Positions 16,845 through 24,996 of a DNA stretch of 41,671 nt are shown in pieces. The stretch lies in assembly GCA_022820485.1 (NCBI GenBank), contig JAJEFJ010000004.1:1-41671 (forward strand). Reading direction: 5' to 3'. This DNA comes from Candidatus Latescibacterota bacterium. GTDB taxonomy: Bacteria; Latescibacterota; UBA2968; UBA8231. Under the pieces are notes generated by a model. That model saw only the letters and a program-made list of their open reading frames with translations, made no database searches and was not told where the DNA came from. Every line of letters starts with the position of its first letter. Position 1 is the first letter of the stretch. A program made the translations under genes and the position numbers.

Positions 16845-17304
16845 ACTCCCGATCCTCGGGGAAATCGACAAAGGGATGGGCACCAACTGAAATCAGCTTG
16901 GTCGCCGGGTTCACGGTCAACCGAGCGTATTTCCCAAAGGGACGCCAGCGTTTCGCCTGACTGTTGTCTATCTTTTTCGGCTCGTTCTGCGGCGGGTCGA
17001 GGCCAATGGTGCGAAAAGCCTCGGCTTCGTCAAAGGGCTCCATGGCGGCGAAATTATACGTGACATAGACAATTTTGCCCTGCTTGATGGCCGCGAAAAG
17101 TTTCACTCCCCCAACGTCCTCCCAGCGCATAAAACCCACGTGCTTTTCGGTTTCCTCTCTGTACTGCTTGGGGTCTCCCAAGCGCGCCTGCACCGCCGAG
17201 GGCGTGCTGGCCAACAAGGCGTGTGCGTCTAGAGGTTCTTCCGGGGCGCAGGCTAGGCCGAGGAGCAAGACCGTGGCCAACGGGCAAAAGCCGGACCATT
17301 TCAT
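16816..17304 (-). CDS. Small lipoprotein of unknown function (162 aa)
   Basis: Starts MKWSGFCPLATVLLLGLAC, a typical lipoprotein signal with L-G-L-A-C. The mature part has a short region A-L-L-A-S-T-P-S-A-V-Q-A-R-L-G-D-P, then alternating beta-like segments including K-I-V-Y-V-T-Y-N-F and the terminal P-F-V-D-F-P-E-D-R-E-Y. I do not recognise a family with confidence; the size and the early 'A-R-L-G-D-P' helix recall small SmpA/BamE-like or OmlA-like lipoproteins that attach to outer-membrane assembly complexes, but this is only a resemblance. It is the first gene of the minus-strand block, with a candidate promoter at 17354-17382, and its 3' end overlaps the TPR lipoprotein gene. Confidence 0.75.
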   Translation of the reverse strand: MKWSGFCPLATVLLLGLACAPEEPLDAHALLASTPSAVQARLGDPKQYREETEKHVGFMRWEDVGGVKLFAAIKQGKIVYVTYNFAAMEPFDEAEAFRTIGLDPPQNEPKKIDNSQAKRWRPFGKYARLTVNPATKLISVGAHPFVDFPEDREYAAGSLPAP

Positions 17305-17353
17305 AGGGGATTGTTCTCTGTGTTACTCAATGTCTTCTCGCCGAATCGGTGCA

Positions 17354-17382
17354 ACAATAGGCGCGTTGATTAGCTGCGTCAA
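17354..17382 (-). promoter_or_regulatory. Candidate promoter for the two lipoprotein genes
   Basis: On the minus strand TTGACG (17377-17382), a 17-base spacer, then TATTGT (17354-17359). The start point would be near 17347, ~43 bases before the ATG at 17304. It lies in the divergent gap shared with the sulfatase-like operon. Confidence 0.5.
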
Positions 17383-17423
17383 GGTTGACAAATGCAGGGG
17401 CGCACTTCAGTTTCGGCCAAACT

Positions 17424-19358
17424 ATGAGCAACCAGTCAAAGGGGTTTTTCATCGCCTGCATTGGACTACTGGCAACCATCAGTATCCACACGGGGTGCGG
17501 CGAACTCCGGCAAAAGCCCAATGTCGTGGTATTGCTGGTTGACACGTTGCGCGCCGACCACCTCAAGTGCTACGGGTACCACCGGGACACAGCCCCGTTC
17601 CTCGAAGAACTGGCCCGCCGCGGCGCAATCTTCACCCAGTGCTACGCTCCCTCAGACTATACCCCGGCTTCCACGGCTTCCTTGTTCACGGGGCAGTACC
17701 CGCTAGCGCACGGGTATCTCAACTCGCACTACGTCCTCGCCGAGACCCACACCACCATAGCCGAAATCTTCCAGCGGCAAGGATATACCACCGCGGGATT
17801 TATCGCCAATGGCTTGGCCGGCGAGAAGTACCAGATGGACCAGGGGTTTGACCACTATTTTGAAAAGAACAGGGCCTCGGCCGCGGAATTGGTCGCCGCG
17901 GCATCCGCCTTCATTGAACAACAGGCCGACGAACCCTTTTTCGTGTACTTGCACTTCCTCGATGTCCACGATCCCCACCGGATTCCCCAAGAATACCACG
18001 ACCGCTTCGCCGATCCGGCGGATTTTGCCTACGATATGCAAGACACCCTCCAGCTCGACAATTTCGTCATGCAGGCTTGGTGGGAAGCAGCGCAGGGGTG
18101 GCGGGATCGGACTGTAGGGTCCGACCAAGTCGCAACATATTTTGCCGACTACGTCCAACTCTACGATGCATCCATTTCTTACTGGGACGAGCAGTTGGGA
18201 GCCCTGCTCGACCTGCTCGCCGTCCAAGGGATCGATGAGCGGACGATCATCGTGGTAACCTCAGATCACGGAGAGCAGTTTCTCGAGCACGGCTATTTCG
18301 GACACGGCAACTCAGGCTATCAGGTCGGCCTGCACGTCCCCTTTATTATCAGCGACCCACTGCACCCCAACATCGCCGGTCTGCAAGTTGACAATCTGGT
18401 CAATGCCGTCGATATCCTGCCCACCCTACTGGCCCGGCTCAATTGGCAAATCGCTCCGGCCGTACAGGGGCAGGAGCGCTGGTCTTTACTCGCGTCCGAC
18501 GCGCCGGACGCGACCTCCGAAAGCATTTATACAGAGGGGACCTTCATGGCCAACCGGCCTTTCAGCACCTTGATCCAGACCTACCGAGAAGGAGAGTGGA
18601 AGCTGCTGCTCGATCGCCTGCGGGATACCAAGGAACTCTATCATTTAAAAGAAGATCCGGGCGAACTTCGCGACCGCTTTGCCGAGCAGCCGGAAATCGC
18701 CGCCCGACTCTACGACAAAATCCGCCAGTACTACAACGGCAACTTGCAGCTCTTTGAGCAACACCAACAGTCACAAATGCAGTTGACAGAGCAAAAATTG
18801 CAGGAGTTGCGAGCCTTGGGTTACATTACAGGGCGAGCCGGGTTGCAAAGGTCGGCGAAGGAGTTTTTCCCCATGAAGCCGGTCCGCCTAGAACAATTCG
18901 GCCCCTTTGGGGACGAAGAGGATCTGGGCAGGTTTTCCCATGCGATCGATTTCTTTCGCGGCCCAGTCACCTGGGGCCAAATCATTGGCGGGTACAGCGA
19001 CAGGGTAGGCCAGCGGGATTCGACCGGGGTCTGGTTTGATCGGCGGGCGACTTTTCTCCTGCCCAACCAGCCCGTTGGGCAACGGGTGGTCGTCGAGCTG
19101 ACCATTGATCCCATGGGAGGGGCTGACAATCCGACCCAGATCGAAGTTAAATTCAATGAGCAATCCAGCGAAGTCTGGGCGCTCAATGGGGTCGGGCCCT
19201 ATCGGTTCGAAGCGGCGCTGCCCGCCTTTTTGCAGCAGAGCGCTTTCTTTTATCTGACCATTGAGGCCGACAGCCGCTTCGTCATCCGCAAAGCAACATC
19301 GGTGCGCAACGATATATATGGAGCCATGCGAATTCGCAGATTGTATCTGGAGAGATAA
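17424..19358 (+). CDS. Sulfatase-like hydrolase of the alkaline phosphatase superfamily, with Thr at the catalytic position (644 aa)
   Basis: Starts MSNQSKGFFIACIGLLATIS; Cys25 in I-H-T-G-C may be a lipid anchor, though the lipobox is atypical. Residues ~32-500 are a sulfatase fold: V-V-V-L-L-V-D-T-L-R-A-D-H-L with Asp40 as a metal ligand, and Asp281/His282 in V-T-S-D-H-G-E. The segment normally holding Cys or Ser for formylglycine (C/S-x-P-x-R) reads Y-T-P-A-S-T-A-S-L-F-T-G, so Thr80 stands at the nucleophile position and no formylglycine can form. Known enzymes with Thr there are phosphotransferases or phosphodiesterases. E-L-Y-H-L-K-E-D-P-G-E marks the end of the catalytic part. The last ~140 residues look like an added beta-sandwich. 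It is the first gene of a transcript leading into exbB. The substrate is unknown. Confidence 0.87.
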   Translation: MSNQSKGFFIACIGLLATISIHTGCGELRQKPNVVVLLVDTLRADHLKCYGYHRDTAPFLEELARRGAIFTQCYAPSDYTPASTASLFTGQYPLAHGYLNSHYVLAETHTTIAEIFQRQGYTTAGFIANGLAGEKYQMDQGFDHYFEKNRASAAELVAAASAFIEQQADEPFFVYLHFLDVHDPHRIPQEYHDRFADPADFAYDMQDTLQLDNFVMQAWWEAAQGWRDRTVGSDQVATYFADYVQLYDASISYWDEQLGALLDLLAVQGIDERTIIVVTSDHGEQFLEHGYFGHGNSGYQVGLHVPFIISDPLHPNIAGLQVDNLVNAVDILPTLLARLNWQIAPAVQGQERWSLLASDAPDATSESIYTEGTFMANRPFSTLIQTYREGEWKLLLDRLRDTKELYHLKEDPGELRDRFAEQPEIAARLYDKIRQYYNGNLQLFEQHQQSQMQLTEQKLQELRALGYITGRAGLQRSAKEFFPMKPVRLEQFGPFGDEEDLGRFSHAIDFFRGPVTWGQIIGGYSDRVGQRDSTGVWFDRRATFLLPNQPVGQRVVVELTIDPMGGADNPTQIEVKFNEQSSEVWALNGVGPYRFEAALPAFLQQSAFFYLTIEADSRFVIRKATSVRNDIYGAMRIRRLYLER

Positions 19359-19367
19359 TTTAAATTC

Positions 19368-20060
19368 GTGGATCTCGTAAGCGAACTTTGGTACTCCATG
19401 GCCTTCACTGGCAAGGCCGTGGTGGTGATTCTGGCCGGCCTGTCCATTTATTCCTATGCGGTCATGGTGGACCGCGGCCTGACTCTGCGCTGGACCCGGC
19501 AGCGTTCGGCCGCTTTTGCCCGTGAAATTGAGGAGGGCGGCCTGATGCTGGGAGAAGTCAAAGCAGTGCAGGAATGCGCCATCCAAGCCGAGCAAGACGG
19601 ACACTGCTCTCTGGCCGTAGTAATCTCAGCCGCCCTAGCGGAATACGAGCTATTGGCGGAGGAAGGACAGTCCGATGTGGTAGTGCTGGAGGCCGTGGAC
19701 GATGCGCTCGGCCGCTCGCTGGACAGCGTGGTCGCCAATCTGCGGGTCCGGCTCTCCGGCATGGGCACCATTGTCGGGGTCGCGCCCTTCTTGGGGCTTT
19801 TTGGCACCGTGACTGGGTTGATTGCCGCTTTTCGCGGCATTGCCACCGCAGGCGGCGGGGGGCTAGCCGAGGTCTCGGGCGGCATCTCCGAAGCCCTAGT
19901 CACCACGGTCATCGGCCTGTTTGTCGCCATGCCCGCCCTGTGGGCGTACAATTTTTTTACCAACCGCATTGAGGCCATGTCCCTCGGGCTGGAAAACAAC
20001 GCCGCCCGCATCGTCGGCCACGTGGTGCGCCGCGCGCTCAAGGCCCATCGCGTCCCCTAG
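19368..20060 (+). CDS. exbB: MotA/TolQ/ExbB proton channel family protein
   Basis: A 230-residue inner-membrane protein of the TolQ/ExbB family, which forms the pentameric channel that uses proton flow to drive TonB- or TolA-like partners. The GTG at 19368 gives the usual short N-terminal helix before the first membrane segment (V-V-V-I-L-A-G-L-S-I-Y-S-Y-A-V). The second and third membrane segments carry the family core, A-P-F-L-G-L-F-G-T-V-T-G-L-I and E-A-L-V-T-T-V-I-G-L-F-V-A-M-P-A, including the conserved Thr residues lining the channel. It starts 9 bases after the sulfatase-like gene stop and is followed by two exbD-like genes. Whether it serves TonB, Tol or another transducer cannot be told from this gene alone. 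Confidence 0.92.
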   Translation: MDLVSELWYSMAFTGKAVVVILAGLSIYSYAVMVDRGLTLRWTRQRSAAFAREIEEGGLMLGEVKAVQECAIQAEQDGHCSLAVVISAALAEYELLAEEGQSDVVVLEAVDDALGRSLDSVVANLRVRLSGMGTIVGVAPFLGLFGTVTGLIAAFRGIATAGGGGLAEVSGGISEALVTTVIGLFVAMPALWAYNFFTNRIEAMSLGLENNAARIVGHVVRRALKAHRVP

Positions 20061-20068
20061 CAATAATC

Positions 20069-20497
20069 ATGGCCAGACTCAGCAAGCGCCGAACTAGCCA
20101 CGCCGACGTGCGGCGCAGCCCCATGCCCGATATCACGCCCGTCGTCAATGTGGCGCTAGTGCTGTTGATCGTCTTCATGGTGGTCATGCCGCTCATTCAA
20201 GAGGGCATCTTGGTAGAGACGCCCGAAGCCCGCAATGCCCAAGAGATCGTCGAGCAACTCGGCGCAGAGAGTTTGATTCTTTCCATTCAGGAAGACGGTT
20301 CCCTGTACATCAATTTGCACCAAGTGGCGCGGGCCGACCTCAAACGCGAACTAGCCAGAGCCTATCACGGCAAAGAGGGCGAGCCCATCATCGTCAAAGG
20401 CTCCAAGAACCTACCCTATCGCGAAATACTCGACTTGATGGAAATCTGTCAGGATATCGGGGCACCGGGGGTAGATTTAATGGTCAAGAAACCGTAA
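20069..20497 (+). CDS. exbD: ExbD/TolR family protein with Asn replacing the channel Asp
   Basis: A 142-residue ExbD-like protein with one N-terminal membrane helix and a periplasmic domain. The helix reads D-I-T-P-V-V-N-V-A-L-V-L-L-I-V-F-M. In E. coli ExbD and TolR the same place reads P-F-I-D-V-M-L-V-L-L or P-L-L-D-V-L-L-V-L-L, and that Asp is needed for proton transfer. Here it is Asn. The rest is normal: L-I-L-S-I-Q-E-D-G-S-L-Y-I-N, then P-I-I-V-K-G-S-K-N-L-P-Y and I-L-D-L-M-E. It lies between exbB and a second exbD, one base apart from the latter, so a mixed ExbD complex is plausible. Confidence 0.9.
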   Translation: MARLSKRRTSHADVRRSPMPDITPVVNVALVLLIVFMVVMPLIQEGILVETPEARNAQEIVEQLGAESLILSIQEDGSLYINLHQVARADLKRELARAYHGKEGEPIIVKGSKNLPYREILDLMEICQDIGAPGVDLMVKKP

Positions 20498-20498
20498 C

Positions 20499-20900
20499 AT
20501 GGCGCGACGGCACAGAAGGAAATTCGCCCGGGTAGAATCGTCCATGAACGCGACCCCACTGGCGGACGTATCCCTTTCCCTGCTGCTGGGCTTCTTAGTG
20601 ATCACCCCGATTATTCTGCAAACCTTGGCGACCCAATTGCCCCAGGCGGGCGGGGTCGCTTCGGGGCAAGTTCGCCAAGATCCGCGGGTCGTTCTCACGG
20701 CCGAGGGCGAAATTCTGATCAACGATAAAAAGGTGAGCGAGGAAGAACTGCCGGCTAGGCTAAAGGAACTCTTTCCGCCTGAAGCCGACGTGGAGCGTCG
20801 GGTCGTATTTACGGGATCGGGGGAAGTTCCGTACCGGGATGTGATCGACGTACTCGATTTGCTCAAGGAAAACGGCGTCGAAACCATCGGTATCCGTTGA
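20499..20900 (+). CDS. exbD: ExbD/TolR family protein, second copy
   Basis: A 133-residue ExbD-like protein. The membrane helix reads M-N-A-T-P-L-A-D-V-S-L-S-L-L-L-G-F-L-V, so the protonatable Asp is kept, unlike in the preceding gene. The periplasmic part has V-V-L-T-A-E-G-E-I-L-I-N-D and V-V-F-T-G-S-G-E-V-P-Y-R-D-V-I-D-V, typical of the family. It is the last gene of the sulfatase-exbB-exbD-exbD transcript and converges on the large ThuA fusion gene with only 14 bases between stops. No tonB or tolA gene follows. Confidence 0.9.
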   Translation: MARRHRRKFARVESSMNATPLADVSLSLLLGFLVITPIILQTLATQLPQAGGVASGQVRQDPRVVLTAEGEILINDKKVSEEELPARLKELFPPEADVERRVVFTGSGEVPYRDVIDVLDLLKENGVETIGIR

Positions 20901-20914
20901 CGCCTAACCCGCCG

Positions 20915-23900
20915 CTAGCGCAACAACACCATCCGCCGCACCAGGTCCCCACCCGGCGTCGCCAAGCGCACGATATAGACTCCACTCGCCAAATCGGCTC
21001 TGTCAAACCGCACTGCGTGGCTTCCGGCGTCCAGCGCTTCGTTGATCACGACATCGACCCGCTGCCCTAAGATATCGAAAACCTCCAACCGCACGGCCAT
21101 GCGCTTAGGGAGCACAAAGCGGAGCTGGACCGTCGGGTTAAAGGGATTGGGATAGGGCGGATACAGGATGGGCTGACCGGGCAACATCCTTTCTTGATGC
21201 GACTCAGCCTCCACTGCGGTGGCTGAGGGACGGGACACCCCCGGTCCTTGGAAATCAATCCAATTGATGTTGAACAAGCCGTCGTCACCCGGATTGCGCA
21301 GAAAAATAAAAAACAACTCGTGGGTGCCGCCCGGGTCCGCAATAGGTGCCGCTAGGTCGATATAGACCTGCCAGTCGCCCGTACTGCCCACGCGCACCGT
21401 GCTAATCGGCGGCCCCTTCAGCGAATCAACGCGTACTTCAATGAGTCCTCCTAGCCCAGCCGAAGCCACCCGATAGTTGAGCGACTCAATGCCCTCCAGA
21501 TTCATGGGCGCAAAGGAAATCCAGTCGCCGTGGGCAATAAAGCCGATATTCTGCCCGCCGCCAGCCTCGTCTCCGGTCGTTTCTAACAATACTCCGCTCT
21601 GGCGCGTATAGTGCTCGGCTTGCTTGCGCTTGGGTTGCAGAATATGGCCCGCTCTACCAGTCAAAGGAGCCACCGACTCCTTGCCCAAGTCTGTGTAGCG
21701 CGCTTCGACCGTATAAAACAAATCGTCGCCATCGCCGCCGTGCCCTGCCTCGGTCTGGAAACTACCGCTGCAAGCGCCGTATTCCTCAAGGGGATGGCTG
21801 TGCTCGTCGTGGCCGATAAAAGCCTGCAATACCACCCGAGCGCAGTCGGCGGTCCCGTCCTCCTCGTCAAAGACCCGGACTTCAAAATCGACGATTTCTC
21901 CCCAGCTAAAAAACCCGCCATCCGGGGGCCGCACAATCTCCACTTGGGGGACGGTATTGCCGACCGAGATCGGCACTTGCGCCACGCCTTGGTTGCCCTC
22001 GGCGTCGGAGACCATTAGCTGGGCAACATAGTCGCCGCTTACCTCGTAGGTGAAGACCACCTCTGACCCCGTCGCGTCAATCTCGCCATCGCCGGTAAAA
22101 TCCCACGCATAGTCTAGCATCGCCCCCGGATCGGGATCAAAGGAATTGCGTCCCGAGAAATGCACCTCCAACGGCGCAGCCCCATTGGTAGGCTCAGCTT
22201 CAATGCGAGGGATCGGCGCTCGCGTACCCCGCACGTAGTCAATCCGCACCACGCGGGCATCGTCGTTGTCGCCCCAAAAGCCGCTACCCCACTCCAACAC
22301 GTACAGCGAGCCGTCGGGGCCAAACTCCATGGAGATGGGCCGGATGAATTCCATACCATCCAAAAAGGGATTGATCTTGAGGATGTGCCCGTCCTCGTCC
22401 AACTTGACCTCTTTAATCCAATTGCTCGCCCACTCGTACATAAAGAGCGTGCCGTCGTAGTACGCCGGCAGTTTCTTGTCGCCTGCTGCAGCATCGTAGT
22501 AGTACACCGGACCAGCCAGCGCCGTGCGACCGCTGTCGGCGGTGATTTCAGGGAACGCGGACGAAGTGCCATACGGATACCAAACCCACGCCGCCTGCGC
22601 CGGAGGCAGCGATTGCAGGCCCGTGTTGTTGGGCGACAGGTTCCTCAGCGCCCCGCAATCGAAGGGCATACCGGAACTTTCAGTGGCAAAATCGTAGGCC
22701 ACGTAGGGCTGGTTGTCGCCAATGCAGTAGGGCCAGCCAAAATTGCCCGCCGCCCGCGCCTGATTCCACTCGTCCAGACCGATCGGCCCCCGCTGCGGAT
22801 CGGCTTGGCGGGCGTCGGGACCGACATCGCCCCAATAGAGCCAGCCGCTTTTGCGGTCTATCGACAGCCGGAAAGGATTGCGCACGCCCATGATGTAAAT
22901 CTCGGGCCGGCCTTCCTCGGCCTCGGCGAACAAATTCCCCGGGGGAATACTGTAGCTACCATCGTCTTGAAGTTTGATGCGCAGGATCTTGCCGCGCAGA
23001 TCGGCACTGTTGGCCGATGTGCGCTGGGCATCCCAATCGCTCCGGTCCGGCCGCTCGTCCAACGGACTGAACCCGGCCGAATCAAAGGGATTGGTATTAT
23101 CGCCGACGCCGATATACAGATTCCCGTCCGGGCCAAACGCCAGCGCCCCACCCGAGTGGCAGCACGTGCGCCGCTGGGTGGGAATTTCCAGCAACACGAC
23201 TTCGGAATCCAAAACCAGTTCATCGCCATCTAACTCAAAACGGGATACATGCTGCTTGGCTTCTTCGCCGTGTGGCGAGTAAAACAAGTAGAGCCAATTA
23301 TTGCGGACAAAATCTGGATCTAGGGCGATGCCCAACAAGCCGTCCTCAAAGTCGGTCGAAACCGCTAACTGTCCGGCCAAGCGAGTCAATCCGAGATCGG
23401 GCCGATATACGTTCAACTCGCCCTTGCGCTCGATAAAGAACACGCGCCCGTCGGGAGCCACGGCCAAGTCAATGGGATTTTCAGCCTCGCTGTCGAGGAC
23501 GACCTTTGCAAAATTGGTATCCACCGTAACCCCGCAATCGGCCGCAGTTACTCCAGTGGCGTACTCGATGCCGCCAAGGATATGCTGCATGAACAGAGGC
23601 TCGCTGTAGCTTTCGCGGGTGTGGCCGCCGCCGGTGTACCAAGAGCGGCCGCCGTCGTAGTCGTGGCACCAAGCAATGGGATGGTCAAAACCGTGGTTGC
23701 CGCCGTCGTAACTGCCCTCGTCCAAGGTGGCCAAGACGTGAACTCGCCCACGGGGATTGCGGCGGTAATTGTACCACTCATCGCGCCGCTCCCAGCGCGC
23801 GGACAAATGGCTGGTGGCCGGATGAACTCGGTCGGCTACGTGGATCTGGCCCTGCTGGATGGCCGGATGGCTGTCGAAATAGGCTCCCACCAAGTCGCCG

Positions 23901-24277
23901 TACCAAGCCCAGTCGTACTCGGTATCGGCCGCAGAGTGGATGCCCACAAAACCACCGCCGCCGCGAATGTAGCGCTCGAAAGCTCGCTCTTGCTCAGCAG
24001 CAAGGACGTCGCCGGTCGTATTGAGGAAAATTACCGCCCGATACGGTGCCAAGCCCTCGTCGGTAAAACGCCCCGCGTCCTCAGTGGCTTCGACGGCAAA
24101 ACCGTTTTCCCGTCCCAAGGTCTGGACGGCGGCAATACCGTCGGGAATGGAATCGTGGCGAAAACCAGCGGCTTTAGTAAAAACCAAGACGGCTACATGC
24201 TGGTCGTCAAAAGGTTCCGCGAGGACTTGGGGAAGCCCTATAAACAACAGCGCAAAAAGCCTATGTGTAGTTTTCAA
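20915..24277 (-). CDS. Secreted ThuA / PQQ-type sugar dehydrogenase / PKD / CBM6 / sorting-domain fusion (1120 aa)
   Basis: A five-part secreted protein. The start is a TTG at 24277 with AGGA upstream; a stop lies shortly before it in frame, and MKTTHRLFALLFIGLPQVLA is a good signal peptide. Residues 27-241: ThuA-like domain (F-V-G-I-H-S-A-A-D-T). Residues ~250-680: glucose/sorbosone dehydrogenase (soluble PQQ dehydrogenase) propeller. His374 in T-C-C-H-S-G-G-A-L-A-F-G-P-D-G-N-L-Y fits the catalytic base, and the Cys pair before it may form a vicinal disulfide. Residues ~690-773: PKD domain. Residues ~885-1010: CBM6-like carbohydrate-binding domain. Residues ~1040-1120: type A sorting-like domain (Y-P-N-P-F-N-P-T to RRMVLLR). 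The likely role is oxidation of a sugar or polysaccharide at the cell surface. The substrate is not evident. The gene follows the DUF5615 gene by 12 bases. Confidence 0.9.
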   Translation of the reverse strand: MKTTHRLFALLFIGLPQVLAEPFDDQHVAVLVFTKAAGFRHDSIPDGIAAVQTLGRENGFAVEATEDAGRFTDEGLAPYRAVIFLNTTGDVLAAEQERAFERYIRGGGGFVGIHSAADTEYDWAWYGDLVGAYFDSHPAIQQGQIHVADRVHPATSHLSARWERRDEWYNYRRNPRGRVHVLATLDEGSYDGGNHGFDHPIAWCHDYDGGRSWYTGGGHTRESYSEPLFMQHILGGIEYATGVTAADCGVTVDTNFAKVVLDSEAENPIDLAVAPDGRVFFIERKGELNVYRPDLGLTRLAGQLAVSTDFEDGLLGIALDPDFVRNNWLYLFYSPHGEEAKQHVSRFELDGDELVLDSEVVLLEIPTQRRTCCHSGGALAFGPDGNLYIGVGDNTNPFDSAGFSPLDERPDRSDWDAQRTSANSADLRGKILRIKLQDDGSYSIPPGNLFAEAEEGRPEIYIMGVRNPFRLSIDRKSGWLYWGDVGPDARQADPQRGPIGLDEWNQARAAGNFGWPYCIGDNQPYVAYDFATESSGMPFDCGALRNLSPNNTGLQSLPPAQAAWVWYPYGTSSAFPEITADSGRTALAGPVYYYDAAAGDKKLPAYYDGTLFMYEWASNWIKEVKLDEDGHILKINPFLDGMEFIRPISMEFGPDGSLYVLEWGSGFWGDNDDARVVRIDYVRGTRAPIPRIEAEPTNGAAPLEVHFSGRNSFDPDPGAMLDYAWDFTGDGEIDATGSEVVFTYEVSGDYVAQLMVSDAEGNQGVAQVPISVGNTVPQVEIVRPPDGGFFSWGEIVDFEVRVFDEEDGTADCARVVLQAFIGHDEHSHPLEEYGACSGSFQTEAGHGGDGDDLFYTVEARYTDLGKESVAPLTGRAGHILQPKRKQAEHYTRQSGVLLETTGDEAGGGQNIGFIAHGDWISFAPMNLEGIESLNYRVASAGLGGLIEVRVDSLKGPPISTVRVGSTGDWQVYIDLAAPIADPGGTHELFFIFLRNPGDDGLFNINWIDFQGPGVSRPSATAVEAESHQERMLPGQPILYPPYPNPFNPTVQLRFVLPKRMAVRLEVFDILGQRVDVVINEALDAGSHAVRFDRADLASGVYIVRLATPGGDLVRRMVLLR

Positions 24278-24293
24278 AACATCCGAATCCTAT
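24273..24293. repeat. 21-bp dispersed repeat, copy 1
   Basis: Exact match to 25445-25465. On the minus strand it opens ATAGGATTCGG, supplies the likely ribosome site and TTG start of the ThuA fusion gene, and overlaps the stop of the DUF5615 gene. Confidence 0.6.
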
Positions 24294-24649
24294 CCCCAAT
24301 TGCTGAGGAATTCGACTCGATTCTTCATGTCTTCTGCACTCATTTGCCCCATGAGATTCAGCAAACGACGCACTCGTTCTCCTACTGTGTAGCGCTGTTG
24401 TAGGGGAAACACCATTCCTGCATGAGATCGACCTTCAGTACACCAAGCCTTATGAAGACGGCAAAAATCGCTGATGTTGGAACTATACAATACTCTTCCT
24501 TGTGCTGTCGCAAAAATTAAATGCCTCTCATCTGACTGCTCAATCATATCAGCTTCAAGTGCTGTAATAACATCTATGCCTTGTGCTCTCAAAGCCTTTA
24601 TCAAAGCCTTATCCATTGAATCTTCGTCACAGTAAAGACTGACATGCAC
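24290..24649 (-). CDS. DUF5615 PIN-like protein, probable toxin of a DUF433/DUF5615 pair
   Basis: A 119-residue protein starting at GTG 24649 with GGAG 8 bases upstream. It begins M-H-V-S-L-Y-C-D-E-D and continues A-L-R-A-Q-G-I-D-V-I-T-A-L-E-A-D-M, then R-V-L-Y-S-S-N-I-S-D-F. That layout fits the DUF5615/Mut7-C PIN-like fold: the acidic pair near residues 8-10, the Glu/Asp at ~32-34, and a late Asp in NISDF are the likely metal ligands. Such genes usually follow a DUF433 gene directly and form a toxin-antitoxin-like pair. Here the DUF433 gene is 347 bases upstream, with an inserted element between. Action as an RNase is inferred from the fold. Confidence 0.82.
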   Translation of the reverse strand: MHVSLYCDEDSMDKALIKALRAQGIDVITALEADMIEQSDERHLIFATAQGRVLYSSNISDFCRLHKAWCTEGRSHAGMVFPLQQRYTVGERVRRLLNLMGQMSAEDMKNRVEFLSNWG

Positions 24650-24874
24650 GGTTTATTCTCCTGCTATCCATAAGAAAGGCTAGGTCGGCTATCGTTTTCT
24701 CCGTTTAGAAGTGGTGAATACGTCGATAGCATTTAGAAGCTGTGGCTGTGATCTATCCACAGGCACTCCCCAAAGGGCGGCTCACGATCAAAAGGCTTCA
24801 TTCACAGATTAGATTAGGGTATAGAACACCCACAGAGGACGCCCTACGGGGGCTAGCATTTAGAAGATAGGTTA
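24650..24874. other. Non-coding stretch between the DUF433 and DUF5615 genes, with 13-bp direct repeats
   Basis: No gene was found. TAGCATTTAGAAG occurs at 24727-24739 and again at 24854-24866, with a shorter TTTAGAAG near 24704. The spacing of 127 bases between the long copies could mark another small inserted element, but I see no clear inverted ends. An imperfect CTGTGG/CCACAG inverted repeat lies just after the first copy. Confidence 0.5.
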
Positions 24875-24987
24875 TATAGCAGTCCTAAATGATTTGAAAG
24901 CATACGTTCATCAGCCCGGTCTCTTTTACCTATGCGTCATTCCCGCGCAAGCGGGAATCCAATCTTGAATGATTTAGGGTTGCTATA
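24875..24987. mobile_element. 113-bp inverted-repeat element (MITE-like), copy 1
   Basis: Begins TATAGCAGTCCTAAATGATT and ends with the imperfect inverse, AATGATTTAGGGTTGCTATA. It is identical over all 113 bases to the reverse complement of 29536-29648. Inside is a perfect 8-bp hairpin, ATTCCCGC-GCAA-GCGGGAAT (24939-24958). TA lies on both sides, which would fit insertion at a TA dinucleotide. It has no coding capacity, so a transposase elsewhere would have to move it. It sits between the DUF433 and DUF5615 genes. Confidence 0.88.
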
Positions 24988-24996
24988 TACAACTAT

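Noticed and set aside
17385..17413. TTGACA as -35 of a promoter for the sulfatase-like operon
   Set aside because: The base run at the right distance (CAGTTT) is a poor -10, and the ATG is only 34 bases from the box; a weak call.
23582..24403. Plus-strand ORF (273 codons) opposite the ThuA domain
   Set aside because: Antisense to clear ThuA sequence and runs across the gene boundary with no recognisable domain.
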